From NCBI GenBank assembly GCA_963995505.1, contig OZ023193.1, positions 3,618,521 through 3,682,520 of the forward strand: 64,000 nucleotides of DNA, in the 5' to 3' direction. Shown in pieces: positions 1-12,401 of the stretch (position 1 is the stretch's first letter; every line of letters begins with the position of its first letter). The stretch is from Hypericum androsaemum (Eukaryota > Streptophyta > Magnoliopsida > Malpighiales > Hypericaceae). The position numbers were made by a program, and so were the translations under genes. The notes beneath the pieces were generated by a model. The model did no database searches, was not told where the DNA came from, and was given only the letters and a program-made list of their open reading frames with translations.

Positions 1-1116
1 ATTTATGGCCTTAAGCAGTCATCTAGACAGTGGTATATTCGCTTTCATAATACGATCATGCAGCATGATTTTATTATGATAGACGAAGATCACTGTGTGT
101 ATGTTAAGCGATCAGGAAAGAAGTTTGTTATCATCACCTTGTATGTTGATGACATACTTTTAGCTGCAAATGACATGGGATTTCTTGTCAAAATCAAAGA
201 TTGGTTATCTTCTAACTTTGAAATGAAAGACATGGGTGAAGCAGATTACATACTCGGAGTTAAGATTTCGAGGAATCGTTCGAAAAGAATAGTGTCTCTT
301 TCACAAGAGACATATATTCGCAAAGTAGTAGAACGTTTCAATTGTGATCACAGTAACCCAAAGTATGTCCCATTGGTTAAAGGTCATAATTTGTGTAAGG
401 ACATGTGCCCAAAAACAGCTAAACAACGTAGGGACATGGAGAAGATTCCTTATGCCAATGCAGTTGGATGCCTGATGTACGCAATGTTGTGTACTAGACC
501 TGACATTTGCTATGCTATTGGGATAGCAAGCAGATATCAGTCTGATCCAGGCAGTACTTACTGGAAGGCTGTCAAAGGGATTTTGAAATATTTGAATACT
601 ACTGCAGAATACTCCTTGTGCTATCAAGGCCGTGACCTGATAATGAGTGGCTATACTGATGCTGATTGGGGAGGAGATGTGGATAAGAAAAAGTCTACAT
701 CTGGATTTGTTTTCTTGTTGAACGGGGGTGCTGTCTCATGGAGCAGTAAGAAGCAAACATGTGTATCCCTATCAATAATGGAAGCAGAATATGTAGCTTC
801 AGCTCATGCTGCACAAGAAGCGGTATGGTTGAAGAGATTCTTAAGCCATCTCTCCTTGATCAACTCGACGGAGCCAGTGAGTCTATTCTGCGACAATCAG
901 GCAGCTATAGCATATGCTAAGGATCCTAGATTCCATAGCAGGGCTAAGCATATAGATATTAAATTTTACTTTGTGAGAAATTTAATAAAATATAAAGAAC
1001 TGTGTATGAAACACATATCTACACGAGATATGGCTGCAGATCCAATGACTAAAGCATTACCTCGAGAAGTGTTCGAGAAACATGTTAAGTCACTGGGTTT
1101 ACGACGGTTTCATTAG
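1..1116 (+). CDS. copia Pol polyprotein, C-terminal part (RT end and RNase H)
   Basis: The reading frame is open from the window edge to the stop TAG at 1114-1116; the first in-frame ATG at 58 is only internal. It shows the reverse-transcriptase catalytic motif YVDD (about nt 142-153), then the copia connection region with MYAMLCTRPDI, and an RNase H domain with the SGYTDADWGGD, EAEYVA and FCDNQAAI motifs. The C-terminus (ADPMTKALPREVF) is typical of copia Pol. No stop or frameshift is seen in the visible part, so the element may have been active fairly recently. Gag, protease and integrase lie to the left, outside the window. Confidence 0.92.
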   Translation: MYGLKQSSRQWYIRFHNTIMQHDFIMIDEDHCVYVKRSGKKFVIITLYVDDILLAANDMGFLVKIKDWLSSNFEMKDMGEADYILGVKISRNRSKRIVSLSQETYIRKVVERFNCDHSNPKYVPLVKGHNLCKDMCPKTAKQRRDMEKIPYANAVGCLMYAMLCTRPDICYAIGIASRYQSDPGSTYWKAVKGILKYLNTTAEYSLCYQGRDLIMSGYTDADWGGDVDKKKSTSGFVFLLNGGAVSWSSKKQTCVSLSIMEAEYVASAHAAQEAVWLKRFLSHLSLINSTEPVSLFCDNQAAIAYAKDPRFHSRAKHIDIKFYFVRNLIKYKELCMKHISTRDMAADPMTKALPREVFEKHVKSLGLRRFH

Positions 1117-2146
1117 TAATCCAATTAGTTGGAATAAAGAAATTTTTATTTGGCAATATGAGTTAAATGTGAAACATGTCGGACAGAGAAGTAGCCCACT
1201 CACACGGGTGTTTACCTCAGTGGGAGTCAAGAAGTTGATTCCTAGATGAGATGAGGCAGTTATTGGACATTCATGAGTGCATGTCCTATGGCGGAATGCC
1301 GTCTTGCTTAAGAGCAAGTTTCCTTATGGGATGCTGGAATAAGTTGCTGCATTTGGATTTTCTACAATCCATATGATAAGATATAAGTGGAACTTATCAT
1401 ACTGTCTGTCCTATTAGCCTAGAGTTAAGCTAAGGCCGATACTCTAGTATGGTGTTAAATGACATGTGTTCCTTGAAAAAGGAAAGTACACCGTAACACG
1501 TGATCAGTATCATGTGTGCTACTCGACCACTGGATGGGATGAAAATGTTGAGTGATTTCACAATCCCTGGTGTGAGACCAATTTTCGAGAATTATGATTC
1601 CCGAATCTTACCCTTAAGATCCTAAACGTATTCTGGAAGTATGATCCAGTGCTGCTAGCTTGGAAAGTTCATGAAAAGGTTATGGCATAGCGATTCGACC
1701 TGGCAGGGCTGACCAGAAAAGCAGGCTGTATCATTATGAAAGGAATATAGTTAAGGGAGAAGGAACTCTGTTCATCACATTCTGAGTTTCGTGGTTCAGG
1801 TGCACCAATTGTATTGAAAAGTACAATAGTGAACCCGAATATAATTGTTTGAAATCACTGATGTGAACAATGGAATGTGACATGAGTCCTGGGGTAATAG
1901 CATACATTAAACAAGAAGGTTGTCGAGATGCTACTATTCAAGTAGCCTGAGTGTCTGTGCTCTTGAATTTGGCTTAACATACTCGACGTGTGCTGGTCGC
2001 ACGAAATCCTTTAAAGAAATCTGATAACTATTGATCAAGGTCAATAATAATTGAGTGGGAGATGTTGGACCTTGGGCCCAATAGGCCCAAAAAGTTGGGT
2101 TGGATGGGCCGGTCAACCCGCGTTGACCGGCCCAAGCTACGCAAGC

Positions 2147-2337
2147 GCCACGTCAGCGTGACGTGTTGCTGATGTCACATGTGGCGGCCCACGTGGCAAA
2201 GCTATGTGTAGCATTGCCACGTGGCGTGCCACGTGGCGGACATGCGGACCAAAGTGCCGCGTGGCGCGACACGTGGCGGACATGTGATCTGTGGCATGCC
2301 ACGTGGCGCGTTTTGGCTGTCCGGATTTCCCTATAAA
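2147..2337 (+). promoter_or_regulatory. G-box array and TATA box in copia LTR
   Basis: Five perfect CACGTG cores lie at 2190, 2218, 2230, 2270 and 2300, four of them with a GGC on the 3' side inside GCCACGTGGC-like palindromes. Related ACGT elements lie at 2150 and 2161, CGCGTG at 2259 and CATGTG at 2179 and 2281. A TATA box follows at 2332. CACGTG is the known core for plant bZIP (ABRE-type) and bHLH/PIF factors. That the array drives stress- or light-dependent LTR transcription is inference. Confidence 0.7.
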
Positions 2338-2559
2338 AAGGGAAATCCGGCTGGACTGAAATGTAACTTTTCCCACAACTACTCACTCAGAAAAGGAAAA
2401 TTCCGGATTAGTTCCAGAATTTTAATCAGATTTTCGATAGAGGAAATCTCGTGGAAATCAATTACGAATCCGTTCAAACGTGATCGTAATTCGACCAACA
2501 CGAAGAAATTGTGGACCCGAGCCTGTGGACCTCTTACTTCAACAAGTAAGTGATTTATT

Positions 2560-3930
2560 ATTAACGAATTAGTTTGTTAATTACACGGGTTTAACACGTA
2601 ATTACTCGTTAATTACGCGTCAAAACCGTCATATTTGTTATTGTGTTAGAAACAAATAGTATAAATGATACCGACAGATTATGAGTTTTTATAGTCAAAT
2701 TTGATTATTCCATTTCACTTAATAAAGGTGAAATGATGTGTATAAAAATTGGTTAAGAGTTCTAGAAATTAGTTGGCATTAAGATGTTGTTTGGGTCTGA
2801 TTTCTAAATTTTATAGTTGGCCATAATTCTCCTAAAAAGAACTAAAATCAACGATAAGCGAGAGAAATAATGATTAAAAGTATGCATTGCTACCCTGTTA
2901 TTGGTATGGTGCATATCCCCTACAAAAATTGAATCACACCGAAAGCATATATATTGGTATATAAATTAAAATTTGTCCCGTTCGAATAAAGCTGATGAAG
3001 CAACTATAAAATTGTAAATGTCATTCACCCGAATATTATTTCAATTGAATCGTAAATTGTATATTAATTGTTGTTCAAAAAATAATTCAATAAACGACGT
3101 ATCTATCCAACACTCAATTGTAATTACTAATTATAAGTTAATAAATCATGCAACAATAACATATAGGTATATTATAGAGTTAAATATTAACGCTTAAATA
3201 ATATATTATATAAATTTGGTTCCAGAATACCCTATAAAAGTATAATGTACAACATTAATGCATTATAGCAATTGCACTGTAGCAATGCATATCATAGTTT
3301 TATTATACTTATTTTTCCGGCTAATAGTTGATTTTACTAAGAAGAACTAACATATTCATTTCAGTCAATCTAAAAAAATATATTCATTTCAGTAATAGGT
3401 TAATTATGTTTCTAAAATTATAGTACTTTGTTTAGGACATATTGTTTTACCTATGTTACAATAGTGCATTGATTTTATTTTCATAATCACTTATCCTAGT
3501 CATTTAATTAATTATTTAATTTATAATCCATTTGGCATCAGATCTGAGAAGGAAGGTAGTTATTTTTTGTTGGTGCATAAACCGTACCTAAAACGCGAGA
3601 GAGAGGAAGAGAAAGGAAAGAAGGAGGAAACTCTTATCAGGTAAAAACCCAAAAATATCACTTATTCCAACTCCAGTTGATTTTCATAGTCAGATTTGCC
3701 ACATGTGAGTTTTCTCCCACATCCAATAGCCTACAATCCAAACCGGATGATGTTAGGTAAGCTATGTTGTCGGTACTCAATCCCTTGCTAAAATATTTTA
3801 CTCCATTAATTTTATTCTGTTCATTCTATGAAAAAGGAATGGACCAATTTTGGAAGATCAAGATAAATCATACCTCCTTTTTTAGAATCCCAAAAGAAAC
3901 ATTCACGCCATTACTAAAATATTGGAATTA
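2560..3930. other. AT-rich intergenic sequence, no gene seen
   Basis: Between the first copia LTR and the next element the sequence is AT-rich with no convincing reading frame. A GA-rich patch (3595-3630, GAGAGAGGAAGAGAAAGG) is the only visible feature. The reading frame beginning at 3764 runs into the neighbouring LTR and shows no codon or motif signature, so it is not called as a gene. Confidence 0.6.
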
Positions 3931-3935
3931 TAACC

Positions 3936-5168
3936 TGTTGAAACAAATATTAGTAAATAATGGTTTAATATTAAGATTGTTGAAACAAATATTAGTAAAT
4001 AATGGTTTAATACGAGTATGCAAATATAAATCGTAAGCATATAAAGAGAAGAGTTTAGAGGTATGCTCACAATCACACTTGTGAGTAAGTGTGTACAACC
4101 GTCTTCTTCGAGCTAGGGATTTCGGATGCAATCCTGGACGAGGCCACAGTTTTACCGTGTGCCCTTAAACTCTTATTACCCGCCTATATGCTTCAGGCCT
4201 CCGTGGGTAAGAGAGTTCCCAAGGTACAACGCCCAACCTCGTGTACAAAGGAAGCACTTTCGTACACCTTTCGAACCTTTCGTAGCCTTAGAACTCCGAC
4301 ACAAATGAAAGTGAGAAATGCTATGCTATGGAGGGAGAAGTAGAGAGCTCAAGGAAGAGTGTGAGCTGTGATGATTTGGAATGAAGGAGGTGGGCTCCTT
4401 TTAACAGCCAAATTCGGATTTAATAGGGCCATTAACCCACCCATTAAATGGGCTGTTACAAGACCCATAAAACCCCCATATTCATTAGGCTGTTATCCCA
4501 TTTATTGGCTTGAATTTAAATTCGAAATTTAAATTCAAAGCCACCTGGAAGGTGAAGAAGGTTCCAGAGTGTGGGCTTGTCCTAAAAAGATAAGGCCCTG
4601 GAACCTGGAACAATTCCCACAAACCCACAACCCCGCACCCCGCACCCCGCACCCGCACCCGCACCCGAGCCCGAGCCCGGCCCGGGACGGGACGGGGCGG
4701 GGCGGGGCGCGCGCGCGTGCGTGCGTGCGTGCCGAGCCGAGCCGAGCCGGACGGACGGACGGACGGACGGCGCGAGAAGCCTCTCCCTTCTCCACCAGTT
4801 TACCCATGCTAGACTTCTAGTCCCTTATAAACTTGTCTCAGCATGGTGCGCTAACCAATGTGGGATTGTGCTTATTTTAATAACAACCATACCACTTTAA
4901 AGCCAATTTTTATTCACCCCGAGAATTGGATTTTCGCAAGTGTTATATATCGTTACGAAGCTCTATCAACGAGCTTCGTATTGACCTCACAAACACCCAA
5001 AATTAATTGGTGTGACCTTCAATTAAATTAGCTCAAAGTTGCCCACTAATTACTTAGTTATTATATTTAATTAGGATTCTCCCTCTAATTAAATATTTGG
5101 GCCAAAGCCCAATACACTCACTTGTATTGGGCCATCTCTTCCTTGGTTAATAAACCAATTCTCCAACA
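3936..5168 (-). repeat. 3' LTR of the 7.57-kb copia element
   Basis: 1233 bp, read on the minus strand. It contains a 42-bp tandem repeat at its low-coordinate edge (units from 3936 and 3978). A GC-rich zone (about 4631-4775) is built of successive different microsatellites: CCCGCA-type, CGAGCC-type, GGGAC/GGGGC-type, GCGTGC-type and GGAC-type. A minus-strand TATA-like TTTATAAGGG lies near 4824-4833. Confidence 0.95.
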
Positions 5169-5767
5169 ATCCCCCACATGAATGCAAATTGGCTTATATA
5201 TAATATGAGCCTACCAATGCTACATGCAACTTGGAGTTCTGCGAGAATTTGTTGCATCAGGAACGGTGGTTGAAAGCCTTGAACCTTCCTTAGTGAAATA
5301 CCTTCGGATATACTTGCCAACCAGTGGACGCGATGCCTTGAACTGTTCGGCGTTTCATGTATACCAAGACAAAGGTACTCACACAACTCCTTCTCAAACC
5401 ACTACTTGGTTCTTTCGTTGTTGTCCATTTTGGCCCTGGACTGCCTTGGAAACATCATCGAATGCTCTAGAGATTTAGCCCTTAACTCATCTCATAGAAG
5501 CGGCCCCTTCACATTCGATATAGGTGATCTCTTATAAGGAGTATCCTGCCATACCCCACTTATATATACACTCGAAGTATAAGGATCATTAAAAGCTTAA
5601 AGCTTAACCTTCACATGGACAGGTCTATCACTCTTCCATCACAGGAATGGGCAAGGAACTCAATTTCTCGAGTGCTTTGTTCGACCCTAGCCTCACAATT
5701 CGGTTGTCCCTTTGAACCTGCAGATCAGGATTTACGATCCAGGTTGGGTTGCCATCATGGGTTTAGG
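5169..5767 (-). other. copia non-coding region between pol and 3' LTR
   Basis: About 600 bases between the pol stop and the LTR. Only the polypurine tract next to the LTR can be assigned. Short open frames on either strand have no recognisable motif. Confidence 0.6.
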
Positions 5768-8700
5768 TCATTTCGCGGGCTTTAATCCCATTCCCCTCGA
5801 TGATACCTCAACTTGGTCTCTCGTTAGACCCTTAGTTAATGGATCCGCGATGTTCTCTTTTGACTTTACATAGTCTAAAGATATCACACCCGTTCTCAAT
5901 AACGTTCTCACGGATTTATGTCTACGACGTATGTGTCTAGACTTTCCATTATACACATTATTTTGTGCTCTTCCAATAGCTGATTGACTATCACAGTGCA
6001 CGCTAATGGGAGGCACTGGTTTTGACCACATCGGAATGTCCTCCAAGAAACTTCGGAGCCAATCCGCCTCTTCAGCTGCAAGATCCAATGCTATGAATTC
6101 TGATTCCATAGTTGATCTAGCAATGCAAGTTTGTTTGCATGATCTCCACGAGACCGCTGCTCCTCCAAATGTAAATATGTATCCGCTAGTGGATTTTATA
6201 TTCTTGGAGTCCGAGATCCAGTTCGCGTCTGAATACCCTTCCAGAACGGCTGGATGTCTCGTATAGTGTAATCCAAAGTTAGCAGTGTACCTTAGATATC
6301 TAAGGACTCTAACTATCGCTTTCCAATGTTCATAATTGGGATTACTCGTATATCTCGATAATCTGTTAACCGAGTTTGCAATATCTGGTCTAGTACAGTC
6401 CATGAGGTACATTAGACTGCCTATAACTCTAGAATATTCTAGTTGTCTCACACTCTCTCCGCGATTCTTGCAGAGACTCGACACCACTTCCATAGGAGTT
6501 CTCGCAATTACATTGCTATCCTTATCGAATTTGTCAAGTATCTTTTCGACATAGTGACCTTGGGAAAGCGCGTAACCTTCTGAAGTCTTAGTGATTTTCA
6601 TCCCAAGTATTACATCAGCTTGTCCCAAGTCTTTCATATCGAAATTTTGTGACAACATTTTCTTGGTAATTTTGATATTATCATTATTACCCACGATCAA
6701 CATGTCATCTACGTAGAGACAAACTATCACATAGTCGTTATCATCTCCTTTCACGTAGACACATTTATCACATTGGTTTATCTGAAACCCGTTAGATAGC
6801 ATTACACTATCAAACTTTTCGTGCCATTGTTTAGGTGCTTGTTTTAGTCCATACAAGGATTTTACAAGTTTACACACCTTATGTTCTTTACCTGAAACCA
6901 CAAACCCTTCGGGTTGCTCCATGTAAATCTCCTCTTCCAAATCTCCATTAAGGAAGGCCGTCTTCACATCCATTTGATGGATCTCTAGGTTAAACAAAGC
7001 CGCCAAGGCTATGACTAACCTAATAGACGTTTTCCTGGAGACAGGAGCATATGTGTCAAAATAATCAACACCCTCAGTTTGCTTGTAGCCTTTAACAACA
7101 AGTCTCGCCTTGTACTTATCCACTGTACCATCAGGCTTCATCTTTTTTTTGAAGATCCACTTATGGCCTAGTGGTTTACTACCCGGAGGTAGATCTACTA
7201 GTTCCCAAGTGTGATTATGTAAGATAGACTCTATCTCACTATTCACCGCTTCCTTCCAAAGAGCAGAGTCTGTAGAAGACATTGCTTCTTTGTAGGTTAC
7301 TGGATCCTTTTCTAACAGATATGTTAGGAAATCTGATCCGAAAGACTTTTCTTTTCTAGCCCTTTTCCCACGCCTAGGCTCTTCAACTTCATCTTGAGGT
7401 TTCTCTCCCCCCACATTGCTTCCACTTTGGTCAACTTGACGGTCAACACCAGTTCGAGCTTTGTGAGGAAAGGTTTCCTCAAAGAATGAAGCATCCCTAG
7501 CTTCTATGATAGTATTTACGTGGATATCAGAGTTATCTGACTTGTGTACCAAGAATCGATATGCAGCACTATCTAGTGCATAACCGATAAACACACAATC
7601 CACCGTCTTGGGTCCTATCCTTGTCCTTTTAGGAGGTGGGATCGGAACCTTAGCAAGACATCCCCAAACTCTTAGGAACTTATAGCTAGGCGCATGACCT
7701 TTCCATAATTCGTAAGGTGTTTTAGCCAACTTTTTATGTGGTACCCTGTTGAGCACATAGTTGGCCGAAAGCACCGCTTCCCCCCACAAATTCCTTGGTA
7801 ATCCGGAACTGATAAGCATCGCATTCATCATTTCCTTAAGCGTCCTATTCTTCCTTTCCGCAATTCCATTTTGCTCGGGAGAATAAGGCGCCGTGGTTTG
7901 ATGAATGATTCCATTCTCGGCACAAACTTGTGCAAATGGAGATTCATATTCACCACCTCGGTCACTTCGAAGATTTTTGATCTTCTTGCCAAGTTGGTTC
8001 TCAACTTCATTCTTATAGTGAATGAACATGTCTATTGCTTCGTCTTTACTTCTCATCAAGTAGACATAGCAATACCTCGTACAATCATCGATAAAAGTTA
8101 TAAAATAATTTTTACCGCCACGCGTTTGTACGTATTTTAAATCACATACATCGGTGTGGATTAAATCCAACGGTTCCGTCCTTCGCTCAATCGAGTGGGA
8201 AGATGCTTTGGCGTACTTGGCCTCAACACAAGTCTCGCACTTATGTTTGTGATCGATGTTAAACTTTGGTAGTAGGTTAAGTGATATTAGCCTTTGCAAA
8301 GACTTATAGTTCACATGACCCAGTCTACCATGCCACAAATATGACGAATCCCGAGAATAAGCAACCTTCACTTTCTCATTGGCCTTATCGGCAACATTCA
8401 TTACATTATTGCTCGTGCTAGCCTTATTGGCGGCACCCACATCAATCTTATCACTAGACTTTGCCTTGGGAGCTAAAGTCATTACACTCATCTTAAAAAG
8501 ATTGTTGGTCAAGTAACCCTTGCCAACGAACATCCCTCCCTTGGACATGATGACCTTGTCGGACTCGAACACAAGCCGAAAGCCCCTCTTGTTGAGCACC
8601 ACTCCGGAGATAAGATTCTTTCGAATCTCGGGCACATGCAGCACATCAGTCAAGGTCAGCTCCTTGCCCGAGGTCATCTTCAGCATGACCGTCCCCTTGC

Positions 8701-9883
8701 CTTCAACCTTCGAGACTGCAGAATTTCCCATGTAGCAGTTCTCATCATCGACCGGTTGATAGGTCTTGAACATCCATTTGTTGGCACAAATGTGGCGGGT
8801 AGCCCCCGTGTCCACCCACCATTCCTTCGAGTTCCCACCCACGAGGTTCACCTCGGACACAACGGCCGTGAGGTGCATCTCATCGAGGTCGGAGCTCAAG
8901 CTAGCCTCCGCAATGTTAGCATTGGCGGGCTTCTTCTTCTTGCCCTTGCTTGGTCCTGCCATCTTCTTACCCTCCGCGGCTAGACGTTTGTAGCAATCTT
9001 TGGCACGATGGCCGGTCTTGTTGCAAACAAAGCAGGCACCAGTAAAGCTCTTGTTCTGAGCATCTCCCTTGGTGTCATTTGAGCGTTTCCGCTTGTTCCC
9101 ACGGGAGCTCCCCCCGGTCTCGACCACATTGGCCTTAGCAACCATGCCACTTGGTTTCTTATCAACCTTTCGGTTGTCTTGCTCGATGCGCAACCTTCGG
9201 ATAAGGTCCTCGAGAGTCATCTTCTTCCTCTTGTGCTTGAGGTACATCTTGAAGTCCTTCCAAGATGGTGGTAATTTCTCAATTACCATCGCCACTTGGA
9301 GGGCATCATTGATGGCCATTTCCTCCGTTGCAAGATCATGAAAGATCAATTGCAACTCTTCGCATTGTTCCACAACGCTCTTTCCATCGACCATCCGATA
9401 GTCGTGGAAGCGCCCGGCCACAAATTTCTTTGCACCGGCGTCGTCAACTTTATATTTGTGCTCCAACGATTCCCAAAGATCCTTAGACGTTTCTTTGGTA
9501 TAGTAGACGCCGTAAAGCGAATCGTCGAGAGAACCCAATATATAGTTGCGACATAGGTAATCTTCATGTACCCATGCGCTGTGGATCGCAGTTTGATGCG
9601 GATCACTCACATTCTCTTTGGGTTTCTCTTCCTTGACATACCGGCTAAAGTTCAAGGCGGTCAAGTAGAACAACATTTTTTGTTGCCATCTCTTGAAATT
9701 TCCACTCTTGAACTTTTCCGGTTTCTCAAGATGAGAGTACGGCAGTGGCATTGGGTGTCTATGACCCGGCATTACGGCCTCAGCGCCGCTAGCCCTCACA
9801 ACAGGAACCTCCTCATTCAAGTTGTCGTTATCGGTGTTCGTCGCACCGGAGTTGTTGAGTGGGGGAGAGTTGTTATCAGCCAT
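5768..9883 (-). CDS. copia Gag-Pol polyprotein, intact, 1371 aa
   Basis: One uninterrupted frame from ATG at 9883 to TGA at 5768 encodes all copia functions in the usual order. These are a Gag region; a CCHC zinc knuckle near residues 285-298 ([14 protein letters not shown]); an aspartic protease with DTGA near 358; an integrase with the HGRLGH...CETC zinc-binding region from about 518, then the catalytic core; and the RWGC-type C-terminal part ([11 protein letters not shown]). Reverse transcriptase has YVDDML near 1056, and RNase H has ESEFIA near 1265. It resembles the TNT1-94 class of plant copia polyproteins. Length is normal for the family and no broken motif is visible, so the element could be autonomous; expression is not shown by the sequence. 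Confidence 0.96.
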   Translation of the reverse strand: MADNNSPPLNNSGATNTDNDNLNEEVPVVRASGAEAVMPGHRHPMPLPYSHLEKPEKFKSGNFKRWQQKMLFYLTALNFSRYVKEEKPKENVSDPHQTAIHSAWVHEDYLCRNYILGSLDDSLYGVYYTKETSKDLWESLEHKYKVDDAGAKKFVAGRFHDYRMVDGKSVVEQCEELQLIFHDLATEEMAINDALQVAMVIEKLPPSWKDFKMYLKHKRKKMTLEDLIRRLRIEQDNRKVDKKPSGMVAKANVVETGGSSRGNKRKRSNDTKGDAQNKSFTGACFVCNKTGHRAKDCYKRLAAEGKKMAGPSKGKKKKPANANIAEASLSSDLDEMHLTAVVSEVNLVGGNSKEWWVDTGATRHICANKWMFKTYQPVDDENCYMGNSAVSKVEGKGTVMLKMTSGKELTLTDVLHVPEIRKNLISGVVLNKRGFRLVFESDKVIMSKGGMFVGKGYLTNNLFKMSVMTLAPKAKSSDKIDVGAANKASTSNNVMNVADKANEKVKVAYSRDSSYLWHGRLGHVNYKSLQRLISLNLLPKFNIDHKHKCETCVEAKYAKASSHSIERRTEPLDLIHTDVCDLKYVQTRGGKNYFITFIDDCTRYCYVYLMRSKDEAIDMFIHYKNEVENQLGKKIKNLRSDRGGEYESPFAQVCAENGIIHQTTAPYSPEQNGIAERKNRTLKEMMNAMLISSGLPRNLWGEAVLSANYVLNRVPHKKLAKTPYELWKGHAPSYKFLRVWGCLAKVPIPPPKRTRIGPKTVDCVFIGYALDSAAYRFLVHKSDNSDIHVNTIIEARDASFFEETFPHKARTGVDRQVDQSGSNVGGEKPQDEVEEPRRGKRARKEKSFGSDFLTYLLEKDPVTYKEAMSSTDSALWKEAVNSEIESILHNHTWELVDLPPGSKPLGHKWIFKKKMKPDGTVDKYKARLVVKGYKQTEGVDYFDTYAPVSRKTSIRLVIALAALFNLEIHQMDVKTAFLNGDLEEEIYMEQPEGFVVSGKEHKVCKLVKSLYGLKQAPKQWHEKFDSVMLSNGFQINQCDKCVYVKGDDNDYVIVCLYVDDMLIVGNNDNIKITKKMLSQNFDMKDLGQADVILGMKITKTSEGYALSQGHYVEKILDKFDKDSNVIARTPMEVVSSLCKNRGESVRQLEYSRVIGSLMYLMDCTRPDIANSVNRLSRYTSNPNYEHWKAIVRVLRYLRYTANFGLHYTRHPAVLEGYSDANWISDSKNIKSTSGYIFTFGGAAVSWRSCKQTCIARSTMESEFIALDLAAEEADWLRSFLEDIPMWSKPVPPISVHCDSQSAIGRAQNNVYNGKSRHIRRRHKSVRTLLRTGVISLDYVKSKENIADPLTKGLTRDQVEVSSRGMGLKPAK

Positions 9884-10261
9884 CTAAAAAATATAGAATT
9901 TAGTAAGAAACCAGTTTCAACAATACCAATTAAACTAGTACTTAATTGGTTCGAACCCCACAATATTCTGCACTTTGAATGATCAGTAACGATCGTAACA
10001 GGTAAATACTTACCCCGAGCTACAAGATTATAATCAATTGGTGAAATAAATTATAACGATAACTCTATTAATTATCTTACCAGTGAGCAAATACAATTAA
10101 AATTCAAAACTGCAACGTGAAAATTATTAATTGCATGAACAACCCAGTAGACAATTAATCGTTCTCGAAAAGATGATTAAAGTACGTAGGCGAATCTTAT
10201 ATATATTTTTTCAATAGTCACCATAATCTACTAATATTTATGATTAATAAGAGTTTAAGAT
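9884..10261 (-). other. copia 5' leader between LTR and gag start
   Basis: AT-rich leader. The bases next to the LTR (minus strand ATCTTAAACTCTTATTAATC) do not match the usual TGGTATCAGAGC primer site, which the other LTR elements in this window do show. A T-arm-like GGGGTTCGAACC lies near 9949-9960 but is about 300 bp from the LTR. Confidence 0.6.
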
Positions 10262-11502
10262 TGTTGAAACAAATATTAGTAAATAATGGTTTAATATTAA
10301 GATTGTTGAAACAAATATTAGTAAATAATGGTTTAATACGAGTATGCAAATATAAATCGTAAGCATATAAAGAGAAGAGTTTAGAGGTATGCTCACAATC
10401 ACACTTGTGAGTAAGTGTGTACAACCGTCTTCTTCGAGCTAGGGATTTCGGATGCAATCCTGGACGAGGCCACAGTTTTACCGTGTGCCCTTAAACTCTT
10501 ATTACCCGCCTATATGCTTCAGGCCTCCGTGGGTAAGAGAGTTCCCAAGGTACAACACCCAACCTCGTGTACAAAGGAAGCACTTTCGTACACCTTTCGA
10601 ACCTTTCGTAGCCTTAGAACTCCGACACAAATGAAAGTGAGAAATGCTATGCTATGGAGGGAGAAGTAGAGAGCTCAAGGAAGAGTGTGAGCTGGGATGA
10701 TTTGGAATGAAGGAGGTGGGCTCCTTTTATAGGCAGCCTTGGACCTCCAACAGCCAAATTCGGATTTAATAGGGCCATTAACCCACCCATTAAATGGGCT
10801 GTTACAAGACCCATAAAACCCCCATATTCATTAGGCTGTTATCCCATTTATTGGCTTGAATTTAAATTCGAAATTTAAATTCAAAGCCACCTGGAAGGTG
10901 AAGAAGGTTCCAGAGTGTGGGCTTGTCCAAACGGAAGTCCAAGAAGCCCAGAGGACTTTTTTGGGCCTAGGATCGCTACAACAAGTCCGGCCCAGTTCTA
11001 AAAAGATAAGGCCCTGGAACAATTCCCACAACCCACAACGCGTGCGTGCGTGCGTGCGTGCCGAGCCGAGCCGAGCCGAGCCGGACGGACGGACGGACGG
11101 ACGGCGCGAGAAGCCTCTCCCTTCTCCACCAGTTTACCCATGCTAGACTTCTAGTCCCTTATAAACTTGTCTCAGCATGGTGCGCTAACCAATGTGGGAT
11201 TGTGCTTATTTTAATAACAACCATACCACTTTAAAGCCAATTTTTATTCACCCCGAGAATTGGATTTTCGCAAGTGTTATATATCGTTACGAAGCTCTAT
11301 CAACGAGCTTCGTATTGACCTCACAAACACCCAAAATCAATTGGTGTGACCTTCAATTAAATTAGCTCAAAGTTGCCCACTAATTACTTAGTTATTATAT
11401 TTAATTAGGATTCTCCCTCTAATTAAATATTTGGGCCAAAGCCCAATACACTCACTTGTATTGGGCCATCTCTTCCTTGGTTAATAAACCAATTCTCCAA
11501 CA
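10262..11502 (-). repeat. 5' LTR of the 7.57-kb copia element
   Basis: 1241 bp, carrying the promoter of the minus-strand element. It shares the 42-bp tandem repeat (10262 and 10304). It has a shorter GC microsatellite zone (about 11036-11104) than the 3' LTR, and two segments missing from the 3' LTR: GGCAGCCTTGGACCTCCAA near 10733 and about 70 bp near 10928-10998. Confidence 0.95.
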
Positions 11503-11507
11503 TAACC

Positions 11508-12401
11508 CTTCCTAAATAGAGTTCTACAAGTTCACGGTGACTATTTATTCTACAATATATTTTTTTGCACGTCTTCGGATAGATTCTTATATCTTACTCA
11601 TCTTTTTTTTTCCAATACTGTATTGATGTGCGTTAGATGAAGTAACATCGCGCAACTTTACATGTCAATAAATTTTAGGGTTGTCAAAATTTTACTAACA
11701 TGACTCTCTCAAAATCTCGATAAATCACTTGAGTGTAACTTAGAAATATGATAGTATTTGAAGGTTACATGTAAGGAAATATAGTCTAATTAATATGAAC
11801 CATTGAGAATATAACAAAAACCTAAGAAATAAAATAAACCTCATAATAATTGTCGTAAATTTTAAAATAATAAAACATTAAATGTCGAACAAAATAAGTC
11901 ATATTTGTAAAGTATAAAGAAAATGGTAGGAAGTAATGAAATTATTTTTAAATGATAATGATTTTTATATTTTTAAAGAAATTTTGATAATATTTCAACT
12001 CTAAATATAGCGAAATATAGTATATATATGCTAGGCAGTCTGGTCTTGGTGTAAATCGACAACTTGGGAAGACCAACTATAGCAAAAAGAGCCTGCTAAA
12101 GGAAGGGCTACAGAAGAAATCTGGGCCGGGCCATGAAGACTATAGCCCAAAAATCGGGAGTTGATATTTATTATTTAACAATTGATTACCGTGAAGTTCT
12201 ATTTTAAATACTATAAGATTAGAAGATAAGCTTTATGCTCAAACATTTTTTTATATAAATATGTAATAATATAAACTGTTCAACCAACAGGCATAACTCT
12301 AGGCTCCTAATCATAATTGTTTCTTAATTAGCAATGTTAATATGTTTTACAGAAACTTCTTTATCCTATTGATTGATGGGAGGAACAGTGGTCTATTGGC
12401 T
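11508..12401. other. AT-rich intergenic sequence
   Basis: No gene, RNA or clear repeat boundary was recognised between the copia element and the ferredoxin-like exons. Confidence 0.5.

Larger units (their letters stand above)
1..2553 (+). mobile_element. Ty1/copia retrotransposon, 3' part, cut by window edge
   Basis: The window opens inside the reverse transcriptase of a copia element. After the pol stop at 1116 there are about 945 bases without a convincing reading frame, then a purine-rich tract (2053-2062, GAGTGGGAGA). The 3' LTR starts at 2063 with TGTTGGACC. The LTR has a TATA box (TATAAA, 2332-2337) and several CACGTG boxes upstream of it. Its end is not certain: CAACA at about 2553 is a candidate, but the matching 5' LTR and the target duplication lie outside the window. 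The long non-coding stretch between pol and the LTR is unusual compared with the other copia elements in this window. Confidence 0.8.
3936..11502 (-). mobile_element. complete Ty1/copia retrotransposon, 7567 bp, TSD TAACC
   Basis: Two long terminal repeats (3936-5168 and 10262-11502) bracket an internal region with one intact polyprotein on the minus strand. Both LTRs have TGTTG...CAACA ends and the element is flanked by the perfect 5-bp duplication TAACC (3931-3935 and 11503-11507). The LTRs differ by only a handful of substitutions by eye, plus indels in a GC-rich microsatellite zone and two insertions/deletions of about 20 and 70 bp, so insertion is probably recent. A polypurine tract on the minus strand adjoins the 3' LTR (GTGGGGGATT, about 5169-5178). 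A canonical initiator-Met primer site is not visible next to the 5' LTR. Confidence 0.95.

Noticed and set aside
2137..2386. Minus-strand open frames with repeated H/R/A residues
   Set aside because: They come from translating the CACGTG palindrome array in the LTR, not a gene.
4535..4820. Open frames rich in R, A and P on both strands
   Set aside because: They are translations of GC microsatellites in the copia LTR.
9949..9960. tRNA T-arm-like GGTTCGAACCCC in the copia leader
   Set aside because: No cloverleaf surrounds it, and it is about 300 bp from the LTR, so it is neither a tRNA nor a primer site by position.
6006..9982. Many plus-strand open frames opposite the copia polyprotein
   Set aside because: They mirror the intact minus-strand Gag-Pol and have no independent motif.
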